The notes beneath the pieces were generated by a model. The model did not search any database, was not told the DNA's origin, and saw only the letters and a list, made by a program, of their open reading frames with translations. A stretch of 64,000 bases of DNA from Vulgatibacter incomptus_A. Its GTDB lineage: Bacteria > Myxococcota > Myxococcia > Myxococcales > Vulgatibacteraceae. This document shows, one piece after another, positions 59,910 through 64,000 of the stretch. Positions within the stretch are counted from its first letter, which is position 1, and the number at the start of each line of letters is the position of its first letter. The stretch is from contig JBEBXK010000010.1 of assembly GCA_040391605.1 (NCBI GenBank), forward strand, positions 1 through 64,000. Direction: 5' to 3'. The position numbers and the translations under genes were made by a program.

Positions 59910-60800
59910 CTATGCCGGGAGGAGGTCGGGAGTGGGCGGCGCCTCGAGGCGCAGCGGGAGACCGGTGGAGGGATGAAGCAGCTCGATCCTCCAGGCGTGG
60001 AGGCGATAGCCCTCGTCGCCCGGGATGGCGCGGGGATCTGCGTGGCCGCCGGTCAGGTAGAGGGGATCTCCCAGCAGCGGATGTCCCGCTGCCGCGAGGT
60101 GGATGCGGATCTGATGGGGGCGGCCGGTCTCGATCACGACATCCAGGAGGCAGCTACCGGTCCTGCGCTCCACCAGCCACGCCTCGCTGCGGGCCGCCTT
60201 GCCGCCTGGGCTCGCGGCGTGGATCGATCCCAGGAGCGGATGCGCGACCGGCCCGATGGGCGTCTCCATCACCAGGTGATCCCAGGAGGGATCCCCCGAG
60301 GCGATCGTCCGATAGAGCTTGTGGATCCGCCTCTCTCGAAAGTCGCGGGAGAGGGCGGTCCGCGCCTCGCTCGTTCGGGCGAAGACGACGAGCCCCGAGG
60401 TCCCGCGGCCCAGGCGATGCAGCGGCGTCGCGTCGGCGAAGCGCCGCTGAACCAAGGAGGAGAGGGTGTTCTGGTAGAAGCCGCCGGCGGGCATGGTCGG
60501 CAGCCCCGACGGCTTGGCCACCGCCAGCAGCGACTCGTCCTCGTGGAGGATATCGTACGAGAGGGGGACCGCGGGCTCGATCCAGGGGGGCCGATGCCAG
60601 ACGAGGAGCTGACCTGCGGCGAGCGCTTCGTCGGGCGCGGCGATCCGGCCCTGCAGTTCGACCTCGCCAACCTCGATCCGTCGCCGCCAGGTCTCGCGAT
60701 CCGAGTGGCGATGACCCGCGGTCAGCCAGTCGAGGACGGAGCAGCCCACGGCGCGCCCGCCGACCACCTCTCGATAGCTGAAACCCTGATTCGGCTCCAT
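59910..60800 (-). CDS. RluA-family pseudouridine synthase with Gly at the usual catalytic Asp
   Basis: A 296-residue RNA-modifying enzyme family member. ILHEDESLLAVAKPSGLPTM, LHRLGRGTSGLVVFARTSEA and TGRPHQIRIHLAAAGHPLLG place it in RluA. In RluA enzymes the second motif is normally H-R-L-D-x-x-T-S-G with the nucleophilic Asp; here residue 131 is Gly (codon GGC). An S4-like N-terminal segment is present. It may belong to a divergent subgroup or be catalytically altered. It ends 111 bp from the Ig-like protein and starts 9 bp after ablB stops. Confidence 0.85.
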   Translation of the reverse strand: MEPNQGFSYREVVGGRAVGCSVLDWLTAGHRHSDRETWRRRIEVGEVELQGRIAAPDEALAAGQLLVWHRPPWIEPAVPLSYDILHEDESLLAVAKPSGLPTMPAGGFYQNTLSSLVQRRFADATPLHRLGRGTSGLVVFARTSEARTALSRDFRERRIHKLYRTIASGDPSWDHLVMETPIGPVAHPLLGSIHAASPGGKAARSEAWLVERRTGSCLLDVVIETGRPHQIRIHLAAAGHPLLGDPLYLTGGHADPRAIPGDEGYRLHAWRIELLHPSTGLPLRLEAPPTPDLLPA

Positions 60801-60809
60801 GGTGCGGCT

Positions 60810-61895
60810 CTACTGCCTTTGGGCATGGGCGACAAGGACCGGCTTCTTCTCCGAACCGGCCTTCGGCTGGCTCTTGCGGACGCGCAGGCTCTTCACCCAG
60901 AGGTTCATGTCTTCGAAGTCACCGAAGATGTCGCAGTTGTTTACCATCCGCCCGTTGAACTCATAGCCCAGGGAGTGGAAGGCGGCGTTCATGCCGTAGC
61001 TGGGCGCGCGTGCCATGGTGTATGCGCATTGATAGCCGTTCCGGCGGAGATCGTCCTCGAGCGCATGGAGGAGGACGCTGATCAGTCCCTTGCCGCGTTC
61101 GTCGGGGTGGGTGGCGCAGTCGGTGAGCTCCGCCGAGAGGTTGGCGGCGTGAAGCTCGGCTGACGCAGCCGCCACCACCTGGCCGCGGCGGTTGCGGATC
61201 ACGCGGAAGATGGCGTCGCGGTGGAGCACGGAGACCAGGTATTCGCGGTAGGTGAGTGGGGACGGGTAGGTCTTGAAGACCCGTCGGTAGAGGGCGAGCA
61301 TCCCGTCGATGTCGTCCTCACGAGCGAAGTCGAGGGTGTAGCCGGGCTGGAGGGCAGGGGCCTCTTCCCGCTTGTCCCGCTGCATGATCTGCTCGATGAG
61401 CTCGATCTCCTTGATCAGCCCACGCGATTGGATCCGTCGCTGGCTCTTGAACTTGGAAACCATGTACGCAGTCTTGCCACGATTTACATATTTCAGGAGC
61501 CCCTCGAGGACGTATCCATGCCGAAGAAACTGCTCCCAATCATCCTTGCGGGCCTGGACGGTGATCTTGTCGAATTTGTTGGCGGCGGCCAGGAACTCGA
61601 GCTTCTCGATCATCGGCCGGTAGTCGGTGGCGCGGTACTCGAGGATCTTCAGGCGGCGGTTGTAATGGTCGAGAAAGACGCGGAGCTTGTAGTCCGCCGT
61701 CTTGATCTGGTGGGCCAGCCCGTAGACGATGCCCAGCACGTCGGTCGTCTCACCCTTGTCGAGGACGAGCTGCACGTTTCCGAGCTGTCGGTTCTGGCGG
61801 ATCGGCTTCGGGAGCGCCTCGTCGCGAAGCGTCGGACGTGGCCTGGTTGCGGGATCGGCTGCCAGTTCGGCGGCCGCCGCGGGAGCGTTGCTCAT
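60810..61895 (-). CDS. ablB: Putative beta-lysine N-acetyltransferase (AblB type)
   Basis: A 361-residue GNAT protein. The C-terminal half has the AblB signature set: ELTDCATHPDERGKGLISVL (acetyl-CoA site) and APSYGMNAAFHSLGYEFNGR followed by MVNNCDIFGDFEDMNLWVK. AblB makes the osmolyte N-epsilon-acetyl-beta-lysine from beta-lysine. It normally stands next to ablA, a lysine 2,3-aminomutase; no such gene is in the window. The protein carries an extra N-terminal stretch of about 40 residues. It is probably transcribed with the pseudouridine synthase. Confidence 0.85.
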   Translation of the reverse strand: MSNAPAAAAELAADPATRPRPTLRDEALPKPIRQNRQLGNVQLVLDKGETTDVLGIVYGLAHQIKTADYKLRVFLDHYNRRLKILEYRATDYRPMIEKLEFLAAANKFDKITVQARKDDWEQFLRHGYVLEGLLKYVNRGKTAYMVSKFKSQRRIQSRGLIKEIELIEQIMQRDKREEAPALQPGYTLDFAREDDIDGMLALYRRVFKTYPSPLTYREYLVSVLHRDAIFRVIRNRRGQVVAAASAELHAANLSAELTDCATHPDERGKGLISVLLHALEDDLRRNGYQCAYTMARAPSYGMNAAFHSLGYEFNGRMVNNCDIFGDFEDMNLWVKSLRVRKSQPKAGSEKKPVLVAHAQRQ

Positions 61896-62187
61896 GGGAT
61901 TCCTCCATGCGGTGACGCCGTCCGGACGCGACCTCGAAGGGCCACGCGCCAGGGACGCGCATCCGCGGACTCACGTTTGGGCAGGGCCCGCCTGGGCACG
62001 CCATGCCGTGATCCGACCCCCAAGTCTGATCGGCTAGGGGCCGACGCCGTCAGGACCCGCTCCACGACCGAACGAGCGATCCAAAACCTGGGCCACGAAG
62101 ACGACGGGGCGAGACCCTATCGCGAGCGACCCCTCGATTCAACCCATGTGCCGATATTTCTTTGCGTTTTGCTCGCCAGACGGGCGA

Positions 62188-64000
62188 TCACGGCGCTCCG
62201 ACCAGGGTCTTGTAGACGCCGCGCAATTCCGTTCCCGCATAGACGACGTCCGGCCGCTCGGAGTCGACCGCCAGGTAGTCGACGTCCAGATGGCCGAGAC
62301 CGTCGACGATGCGCGTCCACTCGCCACCGCGATCGTGGGAGACGAAGACGCCGTTTCGGGTTCCGGCGTAGAGGAGGCCGGAGGTCACCGCGGCCAGGCT
62401 CTGGACCGTCTCCCCCCGCAGACCGGCAGAGACCCAGCCCGAGAAGTCACGCCAGAAGACGCCGTCCTCCGTTCCGCAAAAGATGATGCCATCGGCGATC
62501 GAGAGGGATCGGACCCTTCGTCCATCGCCTTCCGGGAGGCCCGCAACGTCCTTGGTCCAGGGCGATCCTCCCACCTTGGCGAAGACGCCGAGCCAATTTC
62601 CCACCATGTAGGAGTCGGCGCCGGTGCGGAGCAAGGCGCGCTGCTCCAGCTGCGGGAGGTCTTCATCAAACTTCGCCCACGTCGCGCCTCCATCCGTCGA
62701 TCGGATCACGCCGGTGCGGTTTGCCACCGCGATGATCATGTCGGGGTCGAAGGGATCCGTGACGAGGCGGGAGAAGGCCGACGGGTAGTAGCCACGCGAG
62801 GCCCAGGTGTTGCCGCCATCGTCGCTCCTGTAGACCGCGCCTCGCGCTCCGGCATAGACCGTTCGGTGCGCATCCCCTGCGAAGGCGAAGCCCTCAATCG
62901 ACGGGAGGGTCTCGATCCGGCGCCAGCTCTCGCCTCCGTCCGAGCTCTCGTAGGTTCCTTCGCTGAGGCTGGCGAAGACACGATCGGAGTTGCCGGGAGC
63001 CAGCGCCAGGGCGGTGGTCCAGCCGGCCCTGAAACCGGCGTTGCGAAGCTCCCAACTCTCCCCCTCGTCGGTGCTCACCATGTTCCCGGCGGAGCCGGTG
63101 GCATAGAGGGAGTCGCCTCCCGAAACCAAGGAGTAGACCTGATCGGGCGAGTCGCCCACCTTGGTCCAGGTCGTCCCCCGATCGGTGCTGCGGTAGCCGA
63201 TCATGTAATCGGCGAGGACATGGAGCACGGAGGGATCCCGGGGGTCCAGGGCGAATAACGTTTGGCCCTCTTCGATGCCGGCGCCGATGAACTCCCACGT
63301 CTCGCCTCCATCCGTGCTCCTGCGAAGGCCGTTGCCGCCGTCCCAGGCTTCGGCCTCGAGCCCCGACCGCAGGGCGGCGACCACCCCGCTGGCGGCGTAG
63401 AGGACGCGCGAGTCGGTGGGGTCTACGGCAAAACCCACCAGATGATGGTGTTTGGCGCCGATGAGCTCCCAACTCGAGCCACGATCCCGACTCCGCCATA
63501 GACCGGTCCCCAGGCCCCAATCACCGGAGTAGGCATATAGGACGGAGGGGTCGTTGGGATCGAGTGAGAGGCCCGATGCAGGGATTTCGCCGATGGGTTC
63601 CCAACTCTCGGCGCCATCGTCACTGCCGTAGAGGTAGATCGGCTCATTCGGATCCCACTCGGCGATTGCACCGACGGCGAGGACGCGCCGCGGGTCGGAC
63701 GGGTCGATCGCCAGCGAAAAGTAGTAGTGATCAGCAGGCAATCCCGATGCGGCGGAGACCCAGGTCTCGCCACCATCCACGCTCTTCACAAGGGGCGCGC
63801 TCACGGAGGCCACGTAGACGGTGAATGCGTCCGTCGGATCCACGGCCCATCCTGTCGTACCGCCGCCCAGATCGTCTCCGATGGAGCGCCAGCTTCGCGC
63901 GCCGTCGTCGCTCCGGAAGAGCCCGCCCCACGACTGTGAGTAGATCATGGAGGGATCGCTGGGTGCCACGGCGATACGGCTGCCAACGCCGCCATCCGGG
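62188..64000 (-). CDS. BNR/sortilin-like beta-propeller protein, N-terminus outside window
   Basis: About 604 residues are visible in a frame open to the right edge. It has at least nine repeats of the BNR/VPS10 type, each with S-x-D-x-G-x-x-W: GLFRSDDGARSWRSIGDD, VKSVDGGETWVSAASG, YGSDDGAESWEPIG, RSRDRGSSWELIG, RRSTDGGETWEF, RSTDRGTTWTKVGD, VSTDEGESWEL, ESSDGGESWRRIE, YRSDDGGNTWASRG. The family binds or degrades glycans or is structural; no Asp-box sialidase catalytic set is seen. The protein is likely exported, but the signal peptide lies outside. Confidence 0.85.
   Translation of the reverse strand, partial: PDGGVGSRIAVAPSDPSMIYSQSWGGLFRSDDGARSWRSIGDDLGGGTTGWAVDPTDAFTVYVASVSAPLVKSVDGGETWVSAASGLPADHYYFSLAIDPSDPRRVLAVGAIAEWDPNEPIYLYGSDDGAESWEPIGEIPASGLSLDPNDPSVLYAYSGDWGLGTGLWRSRDRGSSWELIGAKHHHLVGFAVDPTDSRVLYAASGVVAALRSGLEAEAWDGGNGLRRSTDGGETWEFIGAGIEEGQTLFALDPRDPSVLHVLADYMIGYRSTDRGTTWTKVGDSPDQVYSLVSGGDSLYATGSAGNMVSTDEGESWELRNAGFRAGWTTALALAPGNSDRVFASLSEGTYESSDGGESWRRIETLPSIEGFAFAGDAHRTVYAGARGAVYRSDDGGNTWASRGYYPSAFSRLVTDPFDPDMIIAVANRTGVIRSTDGGATWAKFDEDLPQLEQRALLRTGADSYMVGNWLGVFAKVGGSPWTKDVAGLPEGDGRRVRSLSIADGIIFCGTEDGVFWRDFSGWVSAGLRGETVQSLAAVTSGLLYAGTRNGVFVSHDRGGEWTRIVDGLGHLDVDYLAVDSERPDVVYAGTELRGVYKTLVGAP

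Overview
The window is high-GC bacterial chromosome whose content points to Myxococcota (the former deltaproteobacterial group). The reasons are a MYXO-CTERM-like sorting tail, several large secreted or lipoprotein genes with repeat domains, and a methylmalonyl-CoA mutase/leucine-degradation gene set like that of myxobacteria. The species cannot be named from the sequence alone.

Layout. 0-2.2 kb: propionate and leucine catabolism (C-terminal part of methylmalonyl-CoA mutase, its B12-binding subunit, HMG-CoA lyase). 2.3-8.1 kb: a large beta-rich lipoprotein, a glutathione S-transferase and a type II NADH dehydrogenase. 8.4-22.5 kb: a complete subtype I-G (formerly I-U) CRISPR-Cas locus. Its adaptation genes cas4-cas1 (one fused protein) and cas2 lie on the + strand, followed by a leader and an array of 68 repeats and 67 spacers. 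A convergent minus-strand interference operon, csb1-csb2-cas3-csb3-like, has overlapping genes. 22.5-29.9 kb: an accessory stretch with a six-domain Kazal inhibitor lipoprotein, a CPBP membrane protease, an internally deleted DUF1428 gene, remnants of ISKra4- and ISL3-type transposases, a small cysteine-rich lipoprotein, a MORN-like repeat lipoprotein and a SEC-C membrane protein. 30-38 kb: a UvrD/HelD-like helicase, a secreted putative-Ig/CARDB protein with a MYXO-CTERM-like tail, a POT peptide transporter, an enoyl-CoA hydratase and a small periplasmic protein.

38-44.9 kb: a minus-strand heme acquisition cluster, read as small zinc-ribbon protein, TonB receptor, HmuY, HemS, HmuT, HmuU, HmuV, with a Fur-box-like palindrome just upstream. 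The receptor and HmuY would capture heme at the surface, HmuTUV would move it inward, and HemS would bind or degrade it. 45-50.4 kb: an Eis-like acetyltransferase, then acyl-CoA carboxylase beta subunit, acyl-CoA dehydrogenase and MeaB, which belong functionally with the mutase genes at the left edge.

50.5-59 kb: a DUF481 protein, then a housekeeping run rnc - cyclophilin - era - der - yfgM-like - bamB-like - mutT - yprB-like (RNA processing, ribosome assembly, outer-membrane assembly). 59-64 kb: a secreted proline-rich protein, an RluA-family pseudouridine synthase with glycine at the usual catalytic aspartate position, a lone AblB-type acetyltransferase, and the C-terminal part of a BNR/sortilin-like beta-propeller protein that runs off the right edge.

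The most unusual signals are in and around the CRISPR array: a 7-nt spacer, a perfect 10-bp hairpin four bases before the first repeat, and a patchy loop variant in the distal repeats. Also notable are the palindrome-controlled heme cluster led by a zinc-ribbon protein, and the cysteine-rich/Kazal lipoprotein stretch.
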